Part shown: positions 23,001-31,748 of the stretch, in pieces
How positions within the stretch are numbered: position 1 is the stretch's first letter
Layout: each line of letters starts with the position of its first letter
Assembly: GCF_032062135.1 (NCBI RefSeq)
Contig: NC_092859.1
Coordinates: 104,363,179 to 104,427,178, forward strand
DNA: 64,000 nt
Origin: Pyxicephalus adspersus
Lineage: Eukaryota > Chordata > Amphibia > Anura > Pyxicephalidae
Direction: 5' to 3'
The notes under the pieces: model-generated
Told to the model about the DNA's origin: nothing
The model's input: the letters and a program-made list of their open reading frames with translations, nothing else
Databases searched by the model: none
Translations under genes and position numbers: made by a program

Positions 23001-26000
23001 ATAAGCCTCTCCCTTAAGGGAAAGATATTTGTATGTGTTTGTCCCGTGCAGAATGTACTCTGCAATCTCAAATGTTGGAAGACCCAGTGAATACGCCCAT
23101 TTTAAGCTCTGTTGGAAAGTTAGTGAGTACACGCACAGAGCTGTAGGAGGGGTGCCAAGAAACCTTTTTCTTTATTATCTTTTATTTCTTTTCTATATTT
23201 GTTTACTACTAAATACAATGCATTTAGGGTTCATGACAAGTCTGAAACTTAATAGGGGTCAGTGAGCTGAAGCTGTTTCTATCTATTGGGAGGGGAAAAA
23301 AGAGGCACAAAGAAAAATCAGATCATTCCTAAACCACACCCACATGGCATATAATATAATAACTCTAAAACTTTGGTGACTTGTGATTGGGTGTTCATTG
23401 GCAATGTATTAAATCATGACAACGATAACCAATAGGTGTATTTTGTTTTGCTGATTCCTAAATGACTGTTAAAAAAAAAAAAAAGAAACCATTCCAACAA
23501 AGTTGAAACTTACATGTTGCATGAACTTTAGCTCTTCTGTTGAACAATATTATATACTCTGAGGTTTAAATAAATCACAACTTTATCAATGGATTCTTTT
23601 ATATTGTGGTCAGGAAAACAGAGTGTTATTTTGTTATTGTTCATACTTTTGCAAGGTATTTTTGGAAGGTTTTTGTACATTTTGTGACTTTGTTGTAAGT
23701 TTGTTCTAGAATGAGTATGATGACTTTTTGTGTTTCTGTGCAGGTAAAGAGGACGTACTCCCATGGTACATACAGAGCAGGTGCAATGAGGCAGATCAGT
23801 CTGGTAGGAGCAGTTGATGAGGAAGTAGGGGACTACTTTCCGGAATTTTTGGACATGTTAGAAGAGTCTCCTTTTCTAAAGGTAAGAAAAAAATATTGTG
23901 TCTTGTATACCTGTAATTTCATTATTGACTTGTTTTTTGGATGTTGCATGTATACAGAGTTGTGGTAACTTTGCAACTGTATTTGTATACAGTCTTTAAA
24001 AAGTCTCTGGCTATTGCTTCCATTACAAAGGACTATATCGTTTTTTTTCATAAATGGGGAGTGTGTAACACACATTGTTCCCTCTCCTCATAAACCCTCT
24101 TCCCCATAATTAGCCACATGGTATTTCTCTGAGTGTGTTTTTTTCTGGTATGACCCTGAGATATATAACTTTCTATATGTACACCTTTTTATGAAAATGA
24201 CAAACATTGGGGCTAGTCACTTCTGCTAACTTGTATGTTGAATCCTGATGAATTCTGTTTTATGCGCTTGCATTGAATGTATCATTCTTTGTAAACTTTT
24301 CTTTACTTCTTGATGGAAATGTTCTTTCTATGAATTAGCAGTGAGACCTGCTATTTTATAGTTGGTGTGTATGTTACCACAAGGGAAACCACTACATAAA
24401 TTGGACTTGAATATTGTATAAATGACACAATACCTTTTGCTACCGTTTGATTTCATGTTTACCAGCAATGTGTACAAACTGATTGTGCCAAAATTTCACT
24501 TGAATCACAGCGCACTTTGCCGTGGGGAAATCATTCAAGCCTTCAGCTTAAGAGCCGGAAAGAAAGTGATGATGGCCCTATAATGTGGGTGCGCCCAGGA
24601 GAACAGATGATCCCTGTGGCTGACATGCCAAAGTCTCCGTTCAAGAGAAGAAGGTATATAGAGATCTTTGCTTAGTTTTAAGGTATTTTTAGTATTTCAA
24701 TATTTTTATTGAGGGGTTTTGGGGAAAACAATACAAGTACCATCAAAACAAATTAAACATGAGAAACAAAGGCATATTATACAAAAGCATAAAATCTTTG
24801 AGTATTTTTGTTTGGGATCTCCTATGCTTGTAACAATAACAGAACAGGGCTTATGTTCAAAATGAGTTTACTATAAAAAGTAGCATAATTGTAACACCTA
24901 CATTTTACGACTTCCCCATTGTATTAGAATGTTGAATCTTCACAATTGTTGCTGTTCTATACATAAAAAATAATTGTTTGAAGATATTTGAAAATGAGGG
25001 TTCATTCTTACGCATGGATAACCCGATTCTAAAGACAGTTGTTCCCTCCCTTTGCAGGCTTTGCTGTTCTTCTGTCATGCTCTGTTCATCTGCGGATAAA
25101 TGTCTTTTCATTACATACTCGGCCAGGGTGAAAAAAGACAAATTTTAAAGCGAAACGGTTATCTAAAAAAAAACACCAAGACACTATCACCAAGTTGAAG
25201 CCCTCAACACATCCACTATCCTAGTCCAATTTGTCCCATGCTGTCCCGTCTTCCTTCTTCCCAGCCTGATTTTTTTAATCAGCGAAGCAAGCTAGAACAC
25301 AATTTCACATATCTTGCTGTCAGGGAGCACATTCCTATGCACATTCCCTCCAGATGCACTTATCTCCCTCTTGTCCTTTGCAATGATTTCACAGCTCTTG
25401 TCCTACTTACCTTTATGAGCTGATACAAAAATACACCCCTAACAGCTCTCTTTGCTCCTCCATTGACCTACTAATAATTTCCTCACTCATAACCTCTTTA
25501 CATGCACAGCTTCCAGTGTTGCCCTGACTCTCTGGAATGATCTCCCTTGTCCTATTTGGCTTTCCCCTATTTTCCTATTTGAAAGAGCTTTCAAAACCCA
25601 TCTTTTCAAACTCACCTACCCGTCTACTTCTGTCTCCTAACTCTCAGAAGCTACCCACCATTCCTATTGTGTGCTGCTTCCCCTTTCTCTTAGATTGTAA
25701 GCTCTTTTGGGGCAAGGTCTACTCCTCCCACCCTCAGCATCACTTTTCAGGGGACAATAATAATTCCAGCTAAGCTTTTCACATAGCTGCTGTTTAGTTG
25801 TCTTGCTCCAAACTTTCCAGCTGCACAACACCTTTTTTTGTTAACTCATGCTCAAAACTGAGCTGCACATCAAGTCTCACTAATGATTTGACTTGGGTGA
25901 GATTATGTCTGTTTCTCCCACATATATACAGTGGCTTCATTTAGACTCCAGCTTAGCTAAAATATGGTGTATGTGTATGAAGATCTTTCCTTATTATTGA

Positions 26001-29000
26001 TTCCCCCAGTTATACTTTCCTCCAGAATACATATTCCATGCATGTATTTCTCTTCAGGTGATGATTTCTTTAAGGGGATGGTTTGTGTCCTCTGTATATT
26101 GTCAATGGGCCACATAATTGGAGCTGCTTTGGTAATGCTAGTAACTACATTATTGCACATACTTCTTCTACATCTCAGGCATCTTAGATAACTGGTATAT
26201 ACAAAGGTTACTTTGTGTTATAAAATTCCTTTTTTTTTGCTTTTTTTTCCCCCTAGAACTACCAATGAAATTAAAAACCTGCAGTACCTACCTCGGGCTA
26301 GTGAGCCTCGGGAAATGCTGTTTGAAGATAGGACAAGGGCACATGCTGATCACATAGGACAGGGCTTTGAGCGTCAGACCACGGCAGCTGTAGGTGTACT
26401 GAAAGCAGTGCACTGTGGAGAGTGGTAAGCAGTTTTTAATCAGCTGTGTTGGCTTTTATTTTGTGCAATGTATACATATTGATATTCGTTCCATTTTCAC
26501 CTCCATGAAGGAGAAGACATTGGATTGCTATACCATGTAGATTCTATTTTGTGCTTTACTTACCCCTTTAACGTTTATCATAGTAAAGAACTATATAGCA
26601 TTTCCAATACACTTTCCATCTCCTGAATCAGTGCTACGTGCTTGAGTTCTTTTTACAATGGTATAAGCTAAATTGTTTAATGAGTAGGGCTAATTATTTG
26701 GCACCAAAAAAAGCCCTATCCATCGAAAAAAAAAATTTAGACCATCTGCGTCAGGTAAACTAAAAAAGCACTATGATCAGAGCTTTATTTGCCTGACATA
26801 AAAGTGCAACGTGATCTGTTAATTTTCATTAATTTTCAGACACTAATTAATTAACTCATTCATTTTCAGTAAAAGCTTCTGTTGGTAGTAAAATGGAGTT
26901 TTTTTTAGTTGTCATGTCTTCAGTTGTTGAACTTTGTGTGTAAATGCTGCTAGCATGACACTGTTCTTTATTACAAACTTCAGGTTGCTTTTGTTTTGTA
27001 TTTTTGCACAGTGATGATTTATCACCACATTGTACATATTTCAGTGTCACTGGAATAGTGTTATATCCAAATTGGTCAAATAATCATTTTTCCTTTCTAG
27101 GAATGAGCAGCCTCGGATAACCAAAGATGTAATATGTTTTCATGCTGAAGATTTCTTAGAGGTTGTACAAAGACTGCAGCTAGACCTGCATGAACCTCCA
27201 TTATCACAGGTAAGAGGAACATACTATGAAAGACAGTTGTTGATTTGTACTGAACTTAAGCTGGTTTTGTCTTACTTTCTGGTAAAAATGGACACCTGTA
27301 CTATTTTGCAGCAGCTCAGAAATATAAACGAAGTAAACCCAAAATACAAAAAGCACCAAAAGTTTGAGATTTGGTAGAAAACATGTGGCTCAGAGGTTAG
27401 CACTCTGGCCTCTGCAGCGCTAGGTCCTAGGTTCGAATCCCAGCCAGGACACTATCTGCATGGAGTTTGCAGGTTCTCCCTGTGTCTGCGTCGGTTTCCT
27501 CCGGGTACTCCGGTTTCCTCCCACATCCCAAAAACATGCAGTTAGGGTATTTGAGGCAGCATTGAGGTTAATTGTCTTCCCCCTTAATTGACCTTAGACT
27601 GTAATAATGACATATGACTATAGTAGGGACATTAGATTGTGCGCTCCATTGAGGGACAGTTAGTGACATGACTATGGACTTTGTACAGCGCTGCGTAATA
27701 TGATGGCGCTATATAAATACTGTGTAATAATAATAATAAAGTTTATTTTGCCAAAAAACCTTTTCCCTGCCCCTGGTGGCTTTATATTGCTTGCTTACAG
27801 TGCATGGTGTAGTGAAGAGCTCCCAGCAATAGGAGAATAGATCTAGAAGCCGGAGACAATGTTACTCTTGTACACGTGCAGGATTTACATTATCATTGGC
27901 TGAAGAGAAGGGGGGATGAATCGCTAACAGAATCCTGGTCATGTTCACTGCAAGGTAGATTTGCCCTTACTGGAAAGTATTCACCGCATACTTGCTGATT
28001 TCGTCAAAAGCTCACCTCAACCAAGGAGTTTACTTCAGCTTTAGAACAAAATAATTCAGATCTCTGCAGTTTCTTGGGCTACTTGTTAGTATTTGCAGGT
28101 AATTCATCATGGTCTGTGTTTGGAAAGATTAACAATGCGATTTTCCAGACCCCTTGTGTTAATAAGTAATGCATGGTTTTAGGGAGAAACTGTAGAAGAT
28201 TTGAGTTTTACTTTTACTCCATTTTTTTTTTTTAGTTTATTACCAGATGGTTTTCGTAAACATTTGCTTGCTATCTTTGATTTTCATACTAAGGATAGGT
28301 TTTATCGGTTAGCTACAAACAATTGTGCAGTTAGCTTTCAGGTTGTGTTTTGTGTGATGAAATCTGCAAACAGACAATGATTTACATGAAGAGAGGACTA
28401 GTGCTCCACCTGCTGGCCACAATAGTACAATGTTTTTACCAGACAAAACATTTCTTGTCCTTATTGTAATTAGGAAATCAGATCTGTTGGCAACTGCTTT
28501 CAAGGTAGGTACTGTGGAAATCCAAGTGTTCTCCCCAGACCCATTTAATTGGGTGCACTACCCAGCACTTTTCATTACCACCTGATTTTTGGGTCACAAT
28601 ACAGGGGCACTGGATAGTTGGAGCATAATACAGAAACAATGGAAAAAAGGGACATACTTAGGGTGGGTAATAAAAAGATAGTTGAAAGCTGACAGAATTA
28701 AATGGGTTACTGGATTCCTATAGCAACATCAACTAGGAACACTAAATTTGCCATGTGTTGCTCTGCCAACTTTTTGACCCCCTTCCTGCTGGCTACAGCT
28801 TCTTTCCACTCCTCCTAAAAAATAAAAAATAAACTGTCAAGGAATATACATGTCGCTCATAGTTGAGTGTCACCGGAAAGGGAACAGTGACATTCAACTG
28901 AAGGCATAGAAAGCAATACAAATCTGAAAAAGTTCTAACCCTTTTTTCAATTCTACTCGAAAATAGATAAGCTGTAGATAGATTTCCCATCCATTTTTAA

Positions 29001-30418
29001 GTATCCAAATCAATATATCATGGCTGTAGTGTGTGTGTGTGTGTGTATATATATATATGTATATATATACAGTGCTCAACCCAGACATTTTTTAAAGCTG
29101 GGTGGGAAGAAATTTTAGGTGGGTGGCAGCCCCTGTATTGTGACCAAACTCTTTAGTAACCACCCAAAAACAGCTGGATGGGTCCCAGGAATTAGCTTCC
29201 AGATGCACTGCATCTGCTGAGAGGTATCTCAGGTATTAAGTCCAATTCCAGGGCGCTCTGCCCACTAATTTAAAAAAGGTCTCCAAAACACAGCCTAAAA
29301 GACAAACTTCAGGGTTCTCCCTTGCAGATGATCAATGTCATTCACAGCATGACCATACAAAAAATAAAAAATCTAGGCTCCTCTGACAATCTCTTCAGAG
29401 TTTCTGGGAGACCTTCTCCTAGCCCCCCCGGCTTCCCACAGCCTTTTTTCTTGGACTCTGGCTACAAATCCCCGTCTTAAAGACCTGATCCCTTTTTATA
29501 AGCAATAGCCAGGTGCTCCAGATCCATCCTCAATTCCTGGCCTTGGAAAGGGATGGAGTGCCTGGCTCACCCATTCATTCTATGACACTCTGGGCCTGGA
29601 TTCCTAAAAAAAAAAAAAAAAAAAGCTGCAATTCTACAGCAACACAATTAAGCATGGCCCTCTTTATTATCTTTCCCAGGGAAAGATGAGGTATATGATG
29701 CTAAATTTTCATTGAATTTGGCATTCACCGTTTTATTCTATATAAAATATTTTGTGTGTGCATTCATCATCCAGCTTGACAAATGCAATGATTTTATTTT
29801 ATTTTTATTTATTTTTTTACCTAGTGTGTTCAGTGGGTTGACGATGCAAAGCTCAACCAGCTACGCAGAGAAGGCATTCGTTATGCTAGGATTCAGTTAT
29901 ACGACGATGACATCTATTTTATCCCAAGAAATGTTGTTCATCAGTTCAAGACAGTTTCAGCGGTGTGCAGCCTGGCCTGGCATATCAGGCTGAAAATGTA
30001 CCATCCAGAAGTGGCACAGGGCAGCAATTTGGAAGAACCTGAGGTTAAAGCGGACATTGAGAAAGAAGAGCAATCATTCTGTGCTGTAAGTGCACAAACT
30101 TCTCATGTACAGTTTTCAGACATCAGGCAGTTGAAGGACCTTGAACAAAAATCTCAGCAAGTAAAACATGAACCAGTATCTCCCCACCAAACTGGCAATA
30201 CGTTTGGCAATATCAATCTTCCATCTATTTCCATGACTCCTGCAGAATGTCAGGCTTGCACAATAAAACCTGAACATGCCAAGGAATTGCAAAGCAAGAT
30301 TGGGAACGAGACTTTGGGAATCCTTAAACAAGACTCAAAAGATAGCAAAGAGGACACTCCACAACCTTTTGCAACAAACCCCCCAGTTGTGCGGACAGAA
30401 GAGGAACATCTGTGCTAA
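7464..30418 (+). CDS. RSBN1L: RSBN1L, JmjC-type RSBN1 family protein (exons 2 to 7, N-terminus outside window)
   Basis: Six exons, 7464-8098, 23744-23881, 24511-24653, 26257-26424, 27101-27209 and 29825-30418, join with consistent phase and GT-AG introns into 594 residues ending at TAA 30416-30418. The vertebrate protein is about 850 residues, so roughly 250 N-terminal residues from exon 1 are missing to the left. Visible in order: a lysine-rich, nuclear-localisation-like stretch (fragment residues about 16-27), a very conserved core, and a divergent acidic/serine-rich C-terminus. The core keeps His-Ala-Asp (26342-26350) and a later His in VVHQF (29939-29941), which I read as the JmjC iron ligands. 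Family knowledge: RSBN1 and worm DPY-21 act as nuclear H4K20me2 demethylases; activity of RSBN1L itself is inference. I chose RSBN1L over the paralogue RSBN1 because TMEM60 lies downstream. Confidence 0.95.
10422..10736. mobile_element. Diverged Harbinger-like MITE
   Basis: The left end AGCTGTGTACACACATTGG follows TAA; the right end GACGTGTACATAGCC mirrors it. The middle carries a GAGAGGGGAGCATT block and its near-complement ACTCTCCTCCCTTC, as in the copy at 11448-11737. It is older and more diverged than that copy. Confidence 0.6.
11448..11737. mobile_element. Harbinger-like MITE with TAA duplication
   Basis: 290 bp flanked by TAA on both sides (11445-11447 and 11738-11740). Termini AGCTGCGTACACAC and GTGTGTACGTAGCT are inverted repeats. 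A 3-bp TWA duplication is the PIF/Harbinger hallmark. The interior is almost entirely self-complementary: three nested palindromes around 11480-11520, 11525-11580 and 11660-11730. There is no transposase, so it must be moved in trans. Confidence 0.75.
11780..11856. repeat. 34-bp stem foldback
   Basis: The arm at 11780-11813 (GATCTGGCGAAACTGG...) pairs with 11823-11856 across a 9-nt loop, with only two mismatches in 34 positions. Weaker complementarity extends outwards to about 11745 and 11940. It looks like a palindromic non-autonomous element; I cannot assign a family. Confidence 0.7.
14011..15641 (+). mobile_element. Tc1/mariner element with long inverted repeats
   Basis: 1631 bp between TA dinucleotides (14009-14010 and 15642-15643). 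The ends read CATTTAGGTCCATAAAT and the complement of CAGTTAGGTCCATAAAT. Inverted repeats extend about 210-230 bp on each side (to roughly 14240 and from roughly 15430), the long-repeat architecture common in fish and frog Tc1 elements. The transposase between them is broken. Confidence 0.9.
14377..15415 (+). pseudogene. Tc1-like transposase, inactivated
   Basis: Starts ATG 14377 ([12 protein letters not shown]) and reads as a Tc1 DD34E transposase of about 340 residues. In order it has paired-like helix-turn-helix DNA-binding segments, the GRPRK hook (about 14545), then catalytic motifs [15 protein letters not shown] and NPIEHAF. The 34-residue spacing is kept between the second Asp and the Glu. 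Three lesions silence it: TGA at 14449-14451 (a probable CGA to TGA change), a frameshift near 14795 after which TAA ends the first frame, and another near 15250; the last stop is TAG 15413-15415. It is a recent but dead copy. Confidence 0.9.
16272..16857. mobile_element. TTAA-flanked MITE
   Basis: TTAA sits at both edges (16272-16275, 16854-16857). Termini AACCTCCTGGGTGGTTAC and the complement of AACTTCCTGGGCGTTTCAC are imperfect inverted repeats. TTAA duplications point to the piggyBac or Kolobok type. Internally there are poly(T) and a GC-rich island (16610-16690) that breaks the AT-rich body. A shorter relative lies near 44065. Confidence 0.65.
16401..16425 (+). repeat. 25-T homopolymer
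   Basis: Uninterrupted T run inside the TTAA-flanked MITE. Confidence 0.9.
16858..17500 (-). mobile_element. LINE (L1/Tx1-like) ORF2 C-terminal relic
   Basis: Read on the minus strand, a broken frame gives TPDRW, then [17 protein letters not shown], then [12 protein letters not shown] and [13 protein letters not shown]. This matches the order of the C-terminal region of Tx1/L1-type reverse transcriptase proteins (the cysteine-bearing 'WYLTP' block, then the 'IW' and 'MED' helices). Several stops and at least one frameshift (near 17095) show decay. The left edge abuts the MITE at 16857, suggesting the MITE inserted into or beside the LINE. Confidence 0.6.
17621..17644 (+). repeat. 24-T homopolymer
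   Basis: Uninterrupted T run with a sharp boundary to unique-looking sequence on the right. Confidence 0.85.
20291..20398 (+). mobile_element. SINE 3' tail fragment
   Basis: Matches the 3' half of the SINE at 27383-27740: the GATTGTGAGC block, GGGACAGTTGGTGATATGAC, then TGTCGGCGCCATATAAATA, followed by an AATAAA-rich tail. The tRNA-like head is absent. Confidence 0.65.
21453..21476 (+). repeat. (ATGT)n microsatellite
   Basis: Six near-perfect ATGT units immediately left of the Tc1 deletion derivative. Confidence 0.9.
21480..22050 (+). mobile_element. Tc1-like deletion derivative
   Basis: The left end (TATAAAAAGTGTACACATCC, then AAATTGCCAGG and TTTTGTGATGTAAAA) and the right end (TTTTACATCACAAAAAATTGG, then TACAGTTGTGTA) are inverted copies. 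Only a C-terminal transposase scrap survives near 21755-21925, with DNDPQ/KHK-like, WPNQSPDLN and IENLW motifs in shifted frames. Most of the transposase is deleted. The edges are approximate because the left junction merges into the ATGT repeat. Confidence 0.65.
22063..22476. mobile_element. Long Harbinger-like MITE, CGAACGA-rich
   Basis: 414 bp flanked by TTA (22060-22062 and 22477-22479). Termini AGGTGCGTACACACTTCC and GGAAGTGTGTACGTAGCT are inverted repeats extending over about 30 bp. The interior is dense in CGAACGA/TCGTTCG words and is unusually CpG-rich for this AT-rich region. Both strands happen to be open for long stretches, but no protein is recognisable. About 176 bp of its left part is shared with 62007-62192. 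Confidence 0.75.
23744..23881 (+). CDS. RSBN1L: RSBN1L exon 3
   Basis: 138 nt, phase 0 at both ends, exactly 46 codons, starting [10 protein letters not shown] and ending EESPFLK. The acceptor is a T-rich tract ending GTGCAG at 23743 and the donor is AAG|GTAAGA. The exon begins GTAAAG, so the acceptor AG and the first exon bases together look like a donor site; this is treated under findings. Skipping the exon would keep the frame. Confidence 0.95.
23882..24510 (+). other. RSBN1L: RSBN1L intron 3
   Basis: Short (629 bp) AT-rich intron with a GTAAGA donor and an AG at 24509-24510. The last 45 bp form an open in-frame segment after an alternative AG at 24465. I see no repeat in it. Confidence 0.85.
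24511..24653 (+). CDS. RSBN1L: RSBN1L exon 4
   Basis: 143 nt encoding [17 protein letters not shown], then [15 protein letters not shown] and SPFKRR, ending two bases into a codon at donor GTATAT (24654). The chosen acceptor AG (24509-24510) gives the family's usual length. The first residue is Arg (CGC), where mammalian relatives have Cys (TGC), a one-base change. A second acceptor AG at 24464-24465 has a better pyrimidine tract and would add 15 in-frame codons. Confidence 0.9.
24654..26256 (+). other. RSBN1L: RSBN1L intron 4
   Basis: Mostly AT-rich sequence with one recognisable repeat, an L2-like LINE tail at about 25200-25750. The right end is a long pyrimidine tract before the exon 5 acceptor. 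Confidence 0.8.
25200..25750 (+). mobile_element. L2/CR1-like LINE 3' end
   Basis: The order of words (CTCACTCATAACCTC, CTCTGGAATGATCTCCCTTG, TTCAAACTCACCTACC, TTAGATTGTAAGCTCTTTTG) matches, in opposite orientation, the better preserved copy at 57405-58018. There the minus strand reads as the C-terminus of an L2-type ORF2. This copy has frameshifts and lacks the terminal tail repeat. Confidence 0.6.
26257..26424 (+). CDS. RSBN1L: RSBN1L exon 5 (JmjC HxD motif)
   Basis: 168 nt. The acceptor follows a long pyrimidine tract ending CCCTAG, and the donor is TG|GTAAGC. It encodes [13 protein letters not shown], then [11 protein letters not shown] and a glycine/alanine-rich turn ending KAVHCGEW. 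His-Ala-Asp at 26342-26350 fits the first two iron ligands of a JmjC dioxygenase fold. This assignment rests on motif spacing, not on an alignment I could run. Confidence 0.94.
26425..27100 (+). other. RSBN1L: RSBN1L intron 5
   Basis: 676 bp AT-rich intron with GTAAGC donor and TTTCTAG acceptor. No repeat or other feature recognised. Confidence 0.85.
27101..27209 (+). CDS. RSBN1L: RSBN1L exon 6
   Basis: 109 nt completing the split Trp codon, then encoding [18 protein letters not shown] and DLHEPPLSQ. The acceptor is TTTCTAG (AG 27099-27100) and the donor CAG|GTAAGA (27210), phase 0 at the end. All residues are highly conserved in the RSBN1 family as I remember it. Confidence 0.94.
27383..27740 (+). 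mobile_element. tRNA-derived SINE, full length
   Basis: The head has an internal RNA polymerase III promoter: A box TGGCTCAGAGG (27386-27396) and B box GGTTCGAATCC (27430-27440). The central domain includes GCATGGAGTTTGCAGGTTCT, GGTTTCCTCCGGGTACTCC and CCCAAAAACATGC, a core shared by many fish and amphibian SINEs. The 3' tail ends GTACAGCGCTGCGTAATATG, then GGCGCTATATAAATA and an AAT-rich stretch. It is well preserved, so the insertion may be fairly recent. Confidence 0.85.
28525..28830. mobile_element. GTGTTCTCCC-family MITE (interrupted copy)
   Basis: It begins AGTGTTCTCCCCAG, then TTGGGTGCACTACCCAGCAC and GGGTCACAATACAGGGGC, as in the other four copies. After an interruption, the right portion (GCTACAGCTTCTTTCCACTC) continues at about 28780. 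Confidence 0.5.
29028..29070 (+). repeat. (GT)n(AT)n microsatellite
   Basis: A GT run changes into an AT run, and then the next MITE begins. Confidence 0.9.
29072..29205. mobile_element. GTGTTCTCCC-family MITE (diverged)
   Basis: Carries AAAGCTGGGTGGGAAGAA, GGCAGCCCCTGTATTGTGAC and AACCACCCAAAAACAGCTGG in the same order as the copy at 46786-46937. The left terminus has decayed to AGTGCTCAACCC. Confidence 0.5.
29825..30418 (+). CDS. RSBN1L: RSBN1L last coding exon
   Basis: The acceptor follows a T-rich tract ending CCTAG (29824). The first about 60 codons ([19 protein letters not shown] to AWHIRLK) finish the conserved core, including the His in VVHQF (29939-29941) that I take as the third metal ligand. 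The remaining about 138 residues are a divergent hydrophilic tail rich in E, K, S and Q, ending TEEEHLC at TAA 30416-30418. The body after LKMYHPE is poorly conserved between family members, so the tail is defined only by the open frame. Confidence 0.94.
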   Translation, partial: CVQWVDDAKLNQLRREGIRYARIQLYDDDIYFIPRNVVHQFKTVSAVCSLAWHIRLKMYHPEVAQGSNLEEPEVKADIEKEEQSFCAVSAQTSHVQFSDIRQLKDLEQKSQQVKHEPVSPHQTGNTFGNINLPSISMTPAECQACTIKPEHAKELQSKIGNETLGILKQDSKDSKEDTPQPFATNPPVVRTEEEHLC

Positions 30419-30870
30419 AATATGTATATATAGTTTTGTTTTTTATTCTACATAACGTAATAATAATAATAATGTAAAGCTTTGTAAATCATGGGGCAGG
30501 CTTCCACTTGCCCTGTAGTCTGTTACTGAATCTAGTTATGTAGCGATGTAACATTCCTCAGTGCCTGTCCGTAACTGTGAAATATCGAAGCACTTAGGGC
30601 CAGATGCACTGTAAACACTGCAGGTTTAACATAAAGTCTCTCTAAAATTTCAGTTTTAGTTCTAGGATAGAGCTGACATTAACATATATATTTTTTGTAA
30701 GATGAGCCAGAATTCTTTTTGACAATTCCAGGCTTTTCCATAGAGCTTATTTATATCGATTTTTCATTTTAAAGGTGTCAGCACTGTAGTGTAAATAGCT
30801 TTTTTTAAATCTTTTTAGTGTGATTTATATTGAAATGTGAACCACCTAATAAAGGTTCATAACAATGTAT
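30419..30870 (+). terminator. RSBN1L: RSBN1L 3' UTR and poly(A) signal
   Basis: About 430 bp of AT-rich sequence follows the stop. AATAAA lies at 30848-30853 and is followed within 30 bp by a long T/GT-rich tract, the usual downstream element. Cleavage is therefore expected near 30870. Other AATAAA hexamers occur further right (for example near 34374), so a longer 3' UTR form cannot be excluded. Confidence 0.65.
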
Positions 30871-31583
30871 TTGTTTTTTTTTTGTTTTTTTTTTTTTTTT
30901 TGTGGGAAATCTGGTATGTTTTAAAGAAAACCTTCTGTGGATTTCTACATTGTGCAGGTCCAGCTCTTCCATAATAGAGGCACCGAAGCTCATAGTAGCC
31001 ATGCTCCATTGTCTAATTTTATTGGGCACAGAAGGAAAGTTTCAGCAACACATCTGCATGTCTATGTTTCTTGTCACCTTTTACAGACCTCACAGACAGT
31101 TCATCATTACATTAGTACAAAAGATGCTTTCTCTTGGCCATGATTTTATGACATTTTGCTGTATATGGCCCCAACCAGAGCCTATCCAGTGCTTGCTTGC
31201 TATGGTTCTTCTAATTTGAAGATGACTGGTACATACAGTCTTAGGTATTTTCCAAGTTCACCTCAGCTTGCCACAATGAAAGATTAAATTGTGTTTTTAC
31301 TTTTTGCCTTTATTACAACAATAATGAATACATTCAGTATAAGAAAAATAGACACCAGAGTGTATTACTTAGTAACCTCCTCATTAACCTGTATGGAATC
31401 TCAAAGGATGGACTTTACCATCTTGTTTTATTCCCAACACTTTAAAGATGTGAGTTCTCTGATTAAAAAAAAATACATCAGGCTTAGCTCTCTTCTTTCA
31501 AAAAATAAAGGGCTCTATGCAATGTACAAATCATAGATATTCTTAGAACTTTTTACACATTTCCTAAAGTTTTATAATAAGAG

Positions 31584-31748
31584 TAGTGTTCTTCCTTGCC
31601 CCTTTTAGCTGGACACACCACCTGGCACTTTCCAGTAACCAACCGGCTGTTTTGGATGGTTACTGAATAGCTGGGTCACAATACTGGGGCTGCCACTCAT
31701 CTACAGCTTCTTCCCACCCAGCTTATAAAAATTTCTTGGGAAATACTG
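31584..31748. mobile_element. GTGTTCTCCC-family MITE
   Basis: It starts AGTGTTCTTCCTTGCC and ends TTGGGGAAATACTG, degenerate inverted ends. Between them are GGGTCACAATACTGGGGCTG and TACAGCTTCTTCCCACCCAG, shared with the other copies. Confidence 0.55.

Larger units (their letters stand above)
8099..23743 (+). other. RSBN1L: RSBN1L intron 2 (15.6 kb)
   Basis: No further exon is supported. It contains three Harbinger-like MITEs (10422-10736, 11448-11737, 22063-22476), a long foldback (11780-11856), a complete but broken Tc1 element (14011-15641), a TTAA-flanked MITE (16272-16857) beside a LINE relic, a Tc1 deletion derivative (about 21480-22050), a SINE tail (20291-20398) and homopolymers. I see nothing notable in 8500-10400, 12000-13980 or 17650-20280. 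Confidence 0.7.
27210..29824 (+). other. RSBN1L: RSBN1L intron 6
   Basis: Contains a full SINE (27383-27740), two copies of the GTGTTCTCCC MITE family (28525-28830, 29072-29205) and a GT/AT microsatellite (29028-29070). The rest is unassigned. It ends in a T-rich tract before the last coding exon. Confidence 0.8.

Noticed and set aside
27383..27455. A tRNA gene (A and B boxes present)
   Set aside because: The sequence continues into the SINE body and lacks a proper acceptor stem and terminator; it is the tRNA-derived head of a SINE.
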